11,611 nucleotides of DNA from NCBI GenBank assembly GCA_900757595.1, contig CAAEOL010000067.1, positions 1-11,611 of the forward strand, given 5' to 3'. How positions within the stretch are numbered: position 1 is the first letter of the stretch; each line of letters starts with the position of its first letter. A program made the translations under genes and the position numbers. Positions 1 to 7,864 of this stretch are shown here, piece by piece. Origin of the DNA: an uncultured Collinsella sp. Its GTDB lineage: Bacteria > Actinomycetota > Coriobacteriia > Coriobacteriales > Coriobacteriaceae. The notes under the pieces were generated by a model. The model searched no databases, had not been told where the DNA came from, and saw only the letters and a program-made list of their open reading frames with translations.

Positions 1-1
1 C

Positions 2-418
2 ATCCCGGTGCCGCAGACCGTCTCGCGCGACGCGCTTGCCGGCATGGGCGGAGCCGCCGCGACCGGTGCCGCCGTGGGCCTAGGCGCCGCAGCCGGCATC
101 GCCTCCAACATGGCGAGCACTCGCGCCCCGCAGCGCCCGCTCGCCCAGCTCGTCGACGTCGTGAGCGGCGAGAGCCATAGCATCACCTCCGCACAGGTGA
201 CCATCGGTCGCGAGCGCTCAGTTTCCGACATTGCCCTGCGCGACCCCAACGTGTCGCGCCGCCACGCCCAGCTCACCTTTACGGGCTCGGATTGGTCGAT
301 CGAGGACCTCAATTCCACCAACGGCACGCTCGTCAACAACCGCCGCATTACGCGCTGCCCGCTGCGCAACGGCGATCTGCTGACGTTTGGCCTGAGTACC
401 TTTGAATTTAGGGGATAG
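2..418 (+). CDS. fhaA: FHA-domain protein, FhaA-like, 3' part only
   Basis: This is a phosphothreonine-reading adaptor. The frame stays open to the left edge of the window, so the GTG at 8 is probably an internal Val codon and the true start lies outside. The visible part begins with a Gly/Ala-rich stretch (about 32-105), followed by one C-terminal FHA domain. Its signature residues are all present: GRE near 206-214, SRRHA near 254-268 and LNSTNGT near 311-331. In actinobacterial FhaA proteins the FHA domain is C-terminal, after a DUF3662 domain and a flexible linker; the DUF3662 part would be upstream and cannot be seen. The gene ends 6 bp before a second FHA gene, in the order typical of the fhaA-fhaB-pstP locus. 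The FHA fold is certain; the FhaA assignment is inferred from position and architecture. Confidence 0.85.
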   Translation: MPVPQTVSRDALAGMGGAAATGAAVGLGAAAGIASNMASTRAPQRPLAQLVDVVSGESHSITSAQVTIGRERSVSDIALRDPNVSRRHAQLTFTGSDWSIEDLNSTNGTLVNNRRITRCPLRNGDLLTFGLSTFEFRG

Positions 419-424
419 TCGCTT

Positions 425-841
425 ATGAACATCGATATCGTCCTTTTTGCAGGCCGCATCGTCCTGGTCGCCCTGCTCTATATCTTCCTGTTCGCCGTCA
501 TGAAGACCGGCGTGGGACTTGTGCGCGGGCAGCGCCGCGACTCGGCTATCTGGACGATTGATGTGGACAAGGGTCCGCGCGGTATCCGCGGCATCCACGT
601 AGACATGCTCGGCCCCGTCATCGTCGGTCGCTCGCCATCTTCGGACATCTGCATCAACGAACCGTTCGTCTCGGCCTCGCATGCGCGCTTTTCGCTGCAG
701 GGCCCGGCGCTCATCATCGAGGACCTCAACTCGCTTAACGGCACGCTCGTCAACGGCCGCCAGCTCGTGGAGCCCGCGACGCTGCGTGAGGGCGACGAAG
801 TCCAGATTGGCGACGTGGTCATGAAGGTGAACCGTCGATGA
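425..841 (+). CDS. fhaB: Membrane-anchored FHA protein, FhaB-like
   Basis: A 138-residue protein with one N-terminal membrane helix (about residues 5-26), a short basic linker and a C-terminal FHA domain (about 62-136) that should face the cytoplasm. FHA residues visible are GRS (68-70), SASHARF (83-89) and LNSLNGTLVNGR (101-112), so the phosphothreonine pocket looks intact. In mycobacteria the equivalent protein (FhaB/FipA) is a kinase substrate and scaffold linking phospho-signalling to division or wall synthesis proteins; that role is family knowledge. The size and TM-FHA layout match the family. The ATG at 425 follows a purine-rich stretch near 411-416. The gene overlaps the phosphatase gene by 4 bp (ATGA at 838-841), which suggests translational coupling. 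Confidence 0.9.
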   Translation: MNIDIVLFAGRIVLVALLYIFLFAVMKTGVGLVRGQRRDSAIWTIDVDKGPRGIRGIHVDMLGPVIVGRSPSSDICINEPFVSASHARFSLQGPALIIEDLNSLNGTLVNGRQLVEPATLREGDEVQIGDVVMKVNRR

Positions 842-2772
842 TCGACGAGGAGAACAAGTCCGCAACTATGACCGAGGCACCGGCCGCCGCCACAGCTGCA
901 CCGGCCCACGCCGCTCCGGCGGGCTCCGCACCCGTGGAGCCCGAGGACACCGTGTTCTCCCTGCCTCTTTCGCATGTAACGCATGATATTTCGGATCTCG
1001 CCGATAACGAGGACGAAGAGGATACCGTAGCGGCGCCCATCGGCGCACATGCTGCGGAACAGCCCACAGCGCCCGAAGCAACCCCGGCGCCGGCTCACTT
1101 TGCAGAGCCCGTCGCCGCGGCAATCAACGAGAGCGCTGCGGTGTTTGCGGCACCCGAGCCCGCCGCGCCGGCGTTTCCCATAGCCCCGGCATCCGAGGTT
1201 GCGCCCGCGTCTACGCCGGCGCCCGAGGCGGGGACATCCCCCGAGGACGGCCCTGCACCCAAGACCCCGCAGCCTGCGCCCGCAAGCGAGTCCGATGCCG
1301 TGGCCGAGCCCGCCGCCCAGTCGCAAAACACGCCCGCGCCGTCGCACTTTGCGACGCCCGAGCCTATAGACGTCAGCCCGCAAGATGACGAGTCGACCGC
1401 CCGCGTTTCCGAGGAGCCCGACTCCCCGGACACCGGCGATTCCGAATCAAACGCCGAGACCGACACCGTCTCTCCCGGTGACACAGCCGAAATCGACGTT
1501 GCCGCCGTTGAGGCCAAGCTCAAAGACCCCGGCTCGACCATGAGCTTTGAACCCCTAACCGAGGAGCGCATCGAGACCGACTCGACCTATGATGCCGGCA
1601 CCACCATGCAACTCATGTGGGGCGCCCGCTCCGACGTTGGCTGCGTGCGCCCGCACAATGAGGATTCCTACCTGGTGCAGTCGCCGCTCTTTTGCGTATG
1701 CGACGGCATGGGTGGTCACGCTGCCGGCGAGGTGGCCTCTTCTATCGCTGTCGAGACCATCGCCAAGACAGCTCCTCAGTCTGCCGACGCCGCACGCCTG
1801 GCGGCAGCCGTCGAGGCCGCCAACGCCGCCGTAATCGAGGCTGCCTTGAATGGCCTGGGCAAGCCCGGCATGGGCTGCACAGCCACTTGCGCCTATATCG
1901 AAAACGACACGCTCGCCATCGCCCACGTGGGTGACTCTCGCGCCTACCTGCTCCACGAGGGCACGCTCATCCGCGTGACCCGCGACCACTCCTACGTGGA
2001 GGAGCTCGTGGACGCCGGCGAGATCACGGCAGACGAGGCTCGCGTCCACCCCAACCGTTCGGTCATCACCCGCGCGCTGGGCTCGGACCCCGCCATGTAT
2101 GCCGACCACTTCACTCTGCATATCGAGGAAGGCGACCGCCTGATCCTGTGCTCCGACGGCCTTTCGAGCATGATTCCCGATAGCGATATCGAGAACATCG
2201 CCACGCAGTCCTCAACCGCGCAAATCTGCGTCGACAACCTAGTGGACGCGGCGCTTGCCGCCGGCGGCCACGACAACGTGACCGTAGTAGTCGTTGACCT
2301 GGTTGACGATGGCGTTATGCGCGAGGCGCAGCGCGTGCGTCGCCGCAACATTACTATCGCCGCCATCCTGGCCCTCGTCTTTGTGCTGGCAGCTGGCATC
2401 TGGGCCTACACGGGTGTCACCGGCTCGTACTACCTGGGTACCTACCAGGGCAATGTCGCCGTCTGGCGCGGCCTGCCCGGCAAGCCGCTCGGACTCAAGC
2501 TCCACTGGCTCGAGAGCGAAACCAGCATCAAGCTATCCGACCTGCCCGAAGACACGCAAAACCGCCTCAAGGCGGGTATTCCGCAAACAAGTGTCGACGA
2601 TGCGCAGGACACGATATCCAAGTACCGCCACCAGATCGACGAGGAGCAGACCCGCCAGGTGATCGACGCGCAAACGATTCGCGACAACACCAATCAGGGA
2701 TCGACCTCCGAATCAGATTCCGAGAAAACCGCCGAACAGTCCGCCGAGGCCGAAGCCTCCGATAAGAATTAG
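838..2772 (+). CDS. pstP: Membrane PP2C Ser/Thr phosphatase, PstP-like, with long disordered N-terminus
   Basis: A 644-residue metal-dependent phosphatase predicted to dephosphorylate PknB and its substrates. Residues 1 to about 255 are low-complexity, rich in Ala, Pro, Glu, Ser and Thr, with acidic patches (for example 56-63). The PP2C domain spans about 258-489 and carries the metal-binding and core motifs: RPHNED (271-276), DGMGGHAAGE (289-298), GCTAT (346-350), HVGDSRAYL (363-371), CSDGLSSMI (438-446) and GGHDNVTVVV (476-485). Basic residues precede one membrane helix (about 504-524). The remaining 120 residues should be extracellular and include the YYLGTYQGNVAVWRGLPG segment seen in actinobacterial PstP proteins. 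PstP relatives normally begin with the catalytic domain, so the leading tail is unusual. An in-frame ATG at 868 is an alternative start and would not change the domain picture. The stop lies 16 bp before the SEDS-PBP start, so co-transcription is likely. Confidence 0.93.
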   Translation: MIDEENKSATMTEAPAAATAAPAHAAPAGSAPVEPEDTVFSLPLSHVTHDISDLADNEDEEDTVAAPIGAHAAEQPTAPEATPAPAHFAEPVAAAINESAAVFAAPEPAAPAFPIAPASEVAPASTPAPEAGTSPEDGPAPKTPQPAPASESDAVAEPAAQSQNTPAPSHFATPEPIDVSPQDDESTARVSEEPDSPDTGDSESNAETDTVSPGDTAEIDVAAVEAKLKDPGSTMSFEPLTEERIETDSTYDAGTTMQLMWGARSDVGCVRPHNEDSYLVQSPLFCVCDGMGGHAAGEVASSIAVETIAKTAPQSADAARLAAAVEAANAAVIEAALNGLGKPGMGCTATCAYIENDTLAIAHVGDSRAYLLHEGTLIRVTRDHSYVEELVDAGEITADEARVHPNRSVITRALGSDPAMYADHFTLHIEEGDRLILCSDGLSSMIPDSDIENIATQSSTAQICVDNLVDAALAAGGHDNVTVVVVDLVDDGVMREAQRVRRRNITIAAILALVFVLAAGIWAYTGVTGSYYLGTYQGNVAVWRGLPGKPLGLKLHWLESETSIKLSDLPEDTQNRLKAGIPQTSVDDAQDTISKYRHQIDEEQTRQVIDAQTIRDNTNQGSTSESDSEKTAEQSAEAEASDKN

Positions 2773-2780
2773 AAAGGGAG
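2773..2780 (+). promoter_or_regulatory. Ribosome binding site for the SEDS-PBP gene
   Basis: AAAGGGAG lies 8 nt before the ATG at 2789. It overlaps the alternative in-frame GTG at 2780, so the ATG is the better start. Confidence 0.7.
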
Positions 2781-2788
2781 TGCCGCTT

Positions 2789-5659
2789 ATGAGTCGCCGC
2801 AACACCGAGCTGCTCTTGCTCATCGCCTCGGCGTTCCCCGTCATCCTGCTGTATGCGATGTACGTGCTCACCGCGGGCGCCGCTATCTCCTTTGAGACGC
2901 TCGCCGTGCCGATCGGCCTCTTTGCCGCCTTCGCCGCGGCACATATCGCCGTGCGCATCTTGGCGCCCGGCGCCGACCCCGCCATCCTACCCATCGTATT
3001 TATACTTTCGGGCATCGGCATCACGTTCGTGACACGCCTCGCCCCCGCTCTCGCCATCTCACAGCTCATCATCCTGTTTGTCTCGGTGGCCCTGATGGTG
3101 GGAACGCTCGCACTGGTCAAAAACCTCGACGTGGTCATGCGCTACAAGTACACCTTTGGCATCATCGGCATCATTCTGCTGATGCTGCCTATCTTTATCG
3201 GCACCACGATCTCGGGCTCCAAGCTGTGGATTCGCATCGCGGGCTTTACCATCCAGCCTGGCGAGTTCGCCAAGGTCTTTATCGTGCTGTTCCTGGCCGG
3301 GTACCTGGCCGAGAACCGCGAACTGCTCTCCATCTCCAACCGCAAGATCTTAGGTCTTAAGATCCCTCGCCTGCGACTGCTGCTGCCGCTGTTTGCCGTG
3401 TGGGGTGTGTGCCTGCTCGTCGTCGTCTTCGAACGCGACCTGGGTTCGGCCGTGCTGTTCTACACCATCTTCTTGCTGATGCTCTACGTTGCCACGGGGC
3501 GCTTTTCGTATGTCGTTATCGGCCTTGCGCTCTTAGCCGTCGGAGCCGTGGGCGCCTACAAGTTCCTATCGCACGTTCAGGTGCGTTTCCAGGTTTGGGT
3601 CGATCCGTTTAAGGACGCCCAGGGTCAGGGCTACCAGATCGTCCAGTCGCTCTTCTCGCTCGCCGACGGCGGTCTGGTCGGTGTTGGCATCGGCAACGGC
3701 ATGGCCAACAACATCCCTGTCGTCGAGTCCGACTTTATCTTCTCGGCTATCGGCGAGGAGATGGGCCTTTTGGGCGGCGGCGCCGTGCTCATCCTGTTTA
3801 TGCTCTTTGCCGTGCGTGGCCTCACCACGGCTGCCCGCGCTAAATCCGACCTCGCCGCCTTTAGTGCCACGGGCCTTACGGCAGCCATCAGCTTCCAGGC
3901 CTTTTTGATCGTAGGCGGCGTTACCCGCCTAATCCCGCTGACCGGCGTCACCCTGCCCTTTATGAGCCAGGGCGGCTCCTCTCTGCTGGCGAGCTTTATC
4001 ATCGTCGCGCTCCTGCTGCGCGCCGGTGACGAGGCGACCGGACGCGAGGCCGAGCTTACCGGCACCGGCACCATGGCCGCCATCACCGACGATCAGGTCG
4101 CATCTGCCGCCGCCCCGACGGGCACGCGCTTTGCCACCTCGTCTTCCTACGGCAGCGGCAGCCATTCCGTCGGCTCGCGCATGCGCCGTCGCCTGCTCGA
4201 CACGCCTGAATCCGGTGTGCTCGGCCGCGTTGCGCTCGCCAACCGTCTAACCCGTGCGGTGCTCGCCTTTACGGCGCTGTTCGCCATCCTTATCGGCAAC
4301 CTCACCTATGTCCAGGTCATCAAGGCCAAGGACTATCAGGACATGCCGACCAACAACCACACCATCGCCCGCTCCAAGTACATCCAGCGCGGTTCCATCA
4401 TCACGTCCGACGGCGTGACGCTGGCCGAGTCGCTGCAGCAGGAGGACGGCACCTACGTACGCTCCTACCCCAACGGTAACCTGGCAGCGCACGTGGTTGG
4501 CTACGTGAGCCAGCAGTATGGCACCACCGCCATCGAGAGCGTCATGAACGACACGCTCACCGGCTCTAAGGACTACTCCAGCTGGAACAACGCCATCGCG
4601 TCGCTCGCGGGCCAGACCCAGCCGGGCAACACCGCCAAGCTCACCATCGACTCGCGCATCCAGACGGCTGCTGAGCAGGCGCTCAAGGGCTTTAAGGGCG
4701 CTGTGGTGGTCATCGACCCGCGTACCGGCGCGGTGCTCGCATGTGCCAGCTCGCCCACCTACGACAACACCAACATCGATGCCCTGCTGCAGACGGGCGG
4801 CGGCGAGGACGGCTCCATGTACAATCGCGCCATGGACGCGCTGTACACGCCGGGCTCAACGTTTAAGGTCGTTACGCTTTCCGCGGCACTCGAGACCGGT
4901 ACCGCCAGCCTTACCAGCACCTACCAGGCGCCCGGCTCCATGGACATCGGCAACGCACCGGTCACCAACTATGCCAACGAGAGCTACGGCACCATCAGCC
5001 TGCAGCAGGCCTTTGCCGTGTCCTCCAACGTCGTCTTTGGCCAGGTGGCAAACGAAGTTGGCGCAAACACGCTCGTGCAGTTTGCCAACGCCTTTGGCTA
5101 CGGCCAAAAGCTCGGCCAGGACCTGACCTCCGCGGCCTCCATCATGGCCGACCCGTCGCTCATGACCGAGTGGGAGACCGCCTGGGCCGGCGCCGGCCAG
5201 CCTGTCGGCATGGACCACACGCCCGGCCCGCAGACCACCGTCATGCAAAACGCCGTGATTGCCGCCGCCATCGCTAACAGCGGCGTGGTCATGGACCCGT
5301 ACTTTGTAGCCCAGGTACTCGCCCCGGACGGAACCGTGGTCAAGACCACGCAGTCCCGCTCGCTGGGTCAGGCCGTCAGCTCCGCCACGGCCGACCAGGT
5401 CAAGCAGGCCATGCTTGCCGTCGTCCAATCCGGCATCGGCACCGATGCCCAGATCCCCGGCGTCAAAGTCGCCGGCAAGACCGGCTCGGCCGAGACAGGC
5501 GGCACCAACGTCAACTCGATGTTTGTTGGCTTTGCACCTTACGATTCACCCACGGTCGCCATCTCGGTGGCCTTGGAGGATTTCGACAAGCATGACGTCA
5601 AGGCCGCCAAGATCGCCGGTATCGTCCTGACCGCGGCGCTTGCCGCACAGGGAGCGTGA
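2789..5659 (+). CDS. Fused SEDS glycan polymerase (RodA/FtsW) and class B penicillin-binding transpeptidase
   Basis: One uninterrupted 956-residue frame joins two peptidoglycan enzymes that are usually separate (rodA and pbpA at this locus in mycobacteria). Residues 1 to about 415 are a multi-helix SEDS domain that polymerises lipid II. It shows ERDLGSA (215-221), GQGYQIVQS (279-287), the ESDFIFSAIGEE motif with the essential Asp at about 315, and LPFMSQGGSS (389-398). A polar Ala/Gly/Ser/Thr linker (about 416-485) leads to a further membrane helix (about 488-508), a short pedestal region, and a transpeptidase domain (about 620-956). All three penicillin-binding motifs are present: STFK (nucleophile Ser 690), SSN (745-747) and KTG (897-899). 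Both halves therefore look catalytically complete. The ATG at 2789 has AAAGGGAG 8 nt upstream. Neighbours are the phosphatase before it and the PASTA kinase after it. Whether it serves elongation (RodA-PbpA) or division (FtsW-FtsI) cannot be settled here; locus position favours RodA-PbpA. Confidence 0.93.
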   Translation: MSRRNTELLLLIASAFPVILLYAMYVLTAGAAISFETLAVPIGLFAAFAAAHIAVRILAPGADPAILPIVFILSGIGITFVTRLAPALAISQLIILFVSVALMVGTLALVKNLDVVMRYKYTFGIIGIILLMLPIFIGTTISGSKLWIRIAGFTIQPGEFAKVFIVLFLAGYLAENRELLSISNRKILGLKIPRLRLLLPLFAVWGVCLLVVVFERDLGSAVLFYTIFLLMLYVATGRFSYVVIGLALLAVGAVGAYKFLSHVQVRFQVWVDPFKDAQGQGYQIVQSLFSLADGGLVGVGIGNGMANNIPVVESDFIFSAIGEEMGLLGGGAVLILFMLFAVRGLTTAARAKSDLAAFSATGLTAAISFQAFLIVGGVTRLIPLTGVTLPFMSQGGSSLLASFIIVALLLRAGDEATGREAELTGTGTMAAITDDQVASAAAPTGTRFATSSSYGSGSHSVGSRMRRRLLDTPESGVLGRVALANRLTRAVLAFTALFAILIGNLTYVQVIKAKDYQDMPTNNHTIARSKYIQRGSIITSDGVTLAESLQQEDGTYVRSYPNGNLAAHVVGYVSQQYGTTAIESVMNDTLTGSKDYSSWNNAIASLAGQTQPGNTAKLTIDSRIQTAAEQALKGFKGAVVVIDPRTGAVLACASSPTYDNTNIDALLQTGGGEDGSMYNRAMDALYTPGSTFKVVTLSAALETGTASLTSTYQAPGSMDIGNAPVTNYANESYGTISLQQAFAVSSNVVFGQVANEVGANTLVQFANAFGYGQKLGQDLTSAASIMADPSLMTEWETAWAGAGQPVGMDHTPGPQTTVMQNAVIAAAIANSGVVMDPYFVAQVLAPDGTVVKTTQSRSLGQAVSSATADQVKQAMLAVVQSGIGTDAQIPGVKVAGKTGSAETGGTNVNSMFVGFAPYDSPTVAISVALEDFDKHDVKAAKIAGIVLTAALAAQGA

Positions 5660-5685
5660 TGCCCATGATCGAATCGGACACCAGA

Positions 5686-5721
5686 GGCGCGCCGCGGCCG
5701 AAGAGCTAGCGGCAACGCGCC
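5686..5721 (+). other. GC-rich imperfect hairpin between the SEDS-PBP and kinase genes
   Basis: GGCGCG plus CCGC (5686-5695) can pair with GCGG (5709-5712) and CGCGCC (5716-5721), leaving a 3-nt bulge and a 13-nt loop. No T-run follows, so it is not a typical intrinsic terminator. It could be an RNA-processing or attenuation element, or chance in GC-rich DNA. Confidence 0.35.
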
Positions 5722-5781
5722 ACACGGCCCCAGCGGCCACATCGTAGGTACTACACACATCGTTGAGCGAATAGTTATGTT

Positions 5782-5786
5782 AGGAG
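5782..5786 (+). promoter_or_regulatory. Ribosome binding site that sets the kinase start
   Basis: AGGAG lies 5 nt before the ATG at 5792. The earlier in-frame ATG at 5777 has no comparable site upstream. Confidence 0.65.
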
Positions 5787-5791
5787 CAGGA

Positions 5792-7753
5792 ATGGAACAG
5801 AGGGTCCTCGGGGGAAGATACCTCCTCAAGGATAAGGTGGGAACAGGCGGCATGGCGACCGTCTACCGTGCACAGGACCAGGTCCTCGACCGCACGGTAG
5901 CCGTCAAGATCATGCTGCCACAGTATGCTGGCGACGCAACCTTCGCCGCACGCTTTAAGCAGGAGGCCCAGGCAGCAGCCGGTCTCTCCTCCCCCTATAT
6001 CGTGGGCGTCTACGATTGGGGCAAGGACGGCGACACCTATTACATCGTCATGGAGTACCTGCGCGGCACTGACCTTAAGAGCGGCATCAAGAGCCACGGC
6101 GCCCTCGACCCCAAGAAGGTCGCCCAGATCGGCTCGCAGATCAGCTCTGCGCTTTCGGTCGCCCACAAGCACGAGATCATCCACCGCGACATCAAGCCGC
6201 AGAACATCATGGTGCTGCCCGACGGCAACATCAAGGTAATGGACTTTGGCATCGCACGCGCCAAGAACAGCCACCTCACGCAAGACAACAACGTGCTGGG
6301 AACCGCCCACTACGTCAGCCCCGAGCAGACCCGCGGTCAGGACCTCGGCCCCACCTCGGATATCTACTCGCTGGGCGTCGTGATGTACGAGTGCGCCACC
6401 GGCCGCGTGCCCTTTGACGGTGATGACGCCATCTCGGTCGCACTCAAGCAGGTCAACGAGCTGCCTATTCCGCCGAGCCAGATCAACTCCGGTGTCGACG
6501 CCGACCTTGAGCGCATCATCCTCAAGTGCATGGAGAAGGACCCGGCAAACCGCTTCCAGACCGCTGACGAGCTGCGTCAGGTGCTCAACAGCTACCTGTC
6601 CGGTCGTGCCGTCAACATCTCGGAGCCCACGCGCATCATCGGTGCCCCCGGTGAGCTTGGCGCCACCAAGACTCGCGAGCTTTCCGATCAGACGCGCGCC
6701 ATGGTGCGTCCCGTCTCGGGCGTGAGCGGCCAGAATACCGCCCGTAGCTCGGTTTCGGGCTCCACCGGCTCCTACGAGGTCGAAAAGCCCAAATCCAACA
6801 AGAACAAGATCATCGCCGCCGTGGTGGCAGCTGTTGCCGTCATCGGCATCGTGGTGGCCTTTGCCACAGGACTCTTTGGCGGCGAGCAGGTCCCCGTGCC
6901 CGACGTGCTGGGCAAGGACCAGCAGACTGCCGTCGAGCTGATCAAGGAAGCCGGCCTCGAGGTCGGCACCATCGACCAAAGCTACAACGACGATGTCGAC
7001 GAGGGCAAGGTCGCCGAGCAGACGCCCAACGGCCACACCAAGAAGGCCAAGGGCACCAAGGTGAACCTGGTAATCTCCAAGGGCCCCAAGCCCTCCGAGA
7101 AGGTTGAGGTTCCCAAGCTTGTCGGCCTGACCAAGGACCAGGCAGAAGCCGCGCTGGCAAGCGTTGGCCTGAAGGGCAACGCCTCCGAGGAGGCCAACGA
7201 GGCCGATGAGGGCCAGGTCTTTGAGCAGGGCACCGAAGCCGGTAAGGAAGTCGAGAAGGGCACGACCATCTCGTATAAGGTCTCGAGCGGCCCGGATACC
7301 ACATCCGTCCCCGACCTGACCGACATGACCGAGGCCCAGGCGCGCAACGCCCTCGATATGGCAGGCTTTGGCGTCGACGTGAGCTACCAGGAGAACGACT
7401 CGGTTACCGAGGGCACCGTGATCAGCTGGAACCCCAGCGGCAAGCAGAAGCCCGGCGCCACGATTACCGTCGTCATTGCCAAGAAGTCCGGCAAGGCCTC
7501 CGTCCCGGGCAACCTATACGGCAAGAGCATTTCCGCCGCCGTTACCGCGCTCAACAACGCCGGTTTCTATAACATTAGCTTCTGTGACCAGAACGGCAAT
7601 CCCGTAAGCGGTAACGAGGATGCCACCGTTACGGGCGTCTCCCCCACCGGCAAGCAGTCCACCGACAGCACGATTACGCTGACGGTTGCACTTTCTGGCT
7701 CGGGTTCGGGTCCGGGCACGGGCACGGGCGGCGATTCCGGTACGACCAACTAA
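5792..7753 (+). CDS. pknB: PASTA-domain Ser/Thr protein kinase, PknB-like
   Basis: A 653-residue membrane kinase. The cytoplasmic kinase domain (about residues 8-270) has the glycine loop GTGGMATVY (17-25), catalytic Lys in AVKIM (Lys 39), HRDIKPQN (131-138, catalytic Asp 133), DFG (151-153) and GTAHYVSPEQ (170-179), so it should be active. A Ser/Thr-rich juxtamembrane region (about 275-335) precedes one membrane helix (about 339-362). Outside the cell are three clear PASTA repeats (about 366-432, 438-501 and 503-564), a more divergent fourth (about 568-635), and a Gly/Ser/Thr-rich tail. PASTA domains bind muropeptides or lipid II in PknB relatives. The activation loop reads HLTQDNNV, with Asp where mycobacterial PknB has its second Thr. 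The preferred start is the ATG at 5792, preceded by AGGAG. The gene closes the cluster, 132 bp after the SEDS-PBP stop; no separate pknA is present in the window. Confidence 0.95.
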   Translation: MEQRVLGGRYLLKDKVGTGGMATVYRAQDQVLDRTVAVKIMLPQYAGDATFAARFKQEAQAAAGLSSPYIVGVYDWGKDGDTYYIVMEYLRGTDLKSGIKSHGALDPKKVAQIGSQISSALSVAHKHEIIHRDIKPQNIMVLPDGNIKVMDFGIARAKNSHLTQDNNVLGTAHYVSPEQTRGQDLGPTSDIYSLGVVMYECATGRVPFDGDDAISVALKQVNELPIPPSQINSGVDADLERIILKCMEKDPANRFQTADELRQVLNSYLSGRAVNISEPTRIIGAPGELGATKTRELSDQTRAMVRPVSGVSGQNTARSSVSGSTGSYEVEKPKSNKNKIIAAVVAAVAVIGIVVAFATGLFGGEQVPVPDVLGKDQQTAVELIKEAGLEVGTIDQSYNDDVDEGKVAEQTPNGHTKKAKGTKVNLVISKGPKPSEKVEVPKLVGLTKDQAEAALASVGLKGNASEEANEADEGQVFEQGTEAGKEVEKGTTISYKVSSGPDTTSVPDLTDMTEAQARNALDMAGFGVDVSYQENDSVTEGTVISWNPSGKQKPGATITVVIAKKSGKASVPGNLYGKSISAAVTALNNAGFYNISFCDQNGNPVSGNEDATVTGVSPTGKQSTDSTITLTVALSGSGSGPGTGTGGDSGTTN

Positions 7754-7806
7754 GTCGCCACCCCACCGCTCATTACGGCTCTCGCCGCAAACATATTCGC
7801 TCACAG

Positions 7807-7845
7807 GCGCCCGCTTGCTTCCCCAGCAAGCGGCGCTTCGTTTTT
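7807..7845 (+). terminator. Rho-independent terminator of the wall-signalling cluster
   Basis: Arms CGCTTGCT (7812-7819) and AGCAAGCG (7825-7832) pair perfectly over a 5-nt loop. They extend by GCGC/GCGC past one bulged C, and TTCG plus five T (7841-7845) follow. It sits about 50 bp after the kinase stop. Confidence 0.88.
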
Positions 7846-7864
7846 GACATGACATGAACCAGAA

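Noticed and set aside
478..1383. 301-codon Arg/Gly/Cys-rich frame on the - strand opposite fhaB and pstP
   Set aside because: Its composition is typical of antisense to Ala/Pro-rich codons, and it overlaps two well-supported genes.
5780..7036. 418-codon open frame on the - strand opposite the kinase
   Set aside because: It mirrors the kinase codons, has a Val/Asp/Leu/Gly-rich composition and shows no domain; a shadow of pknB.
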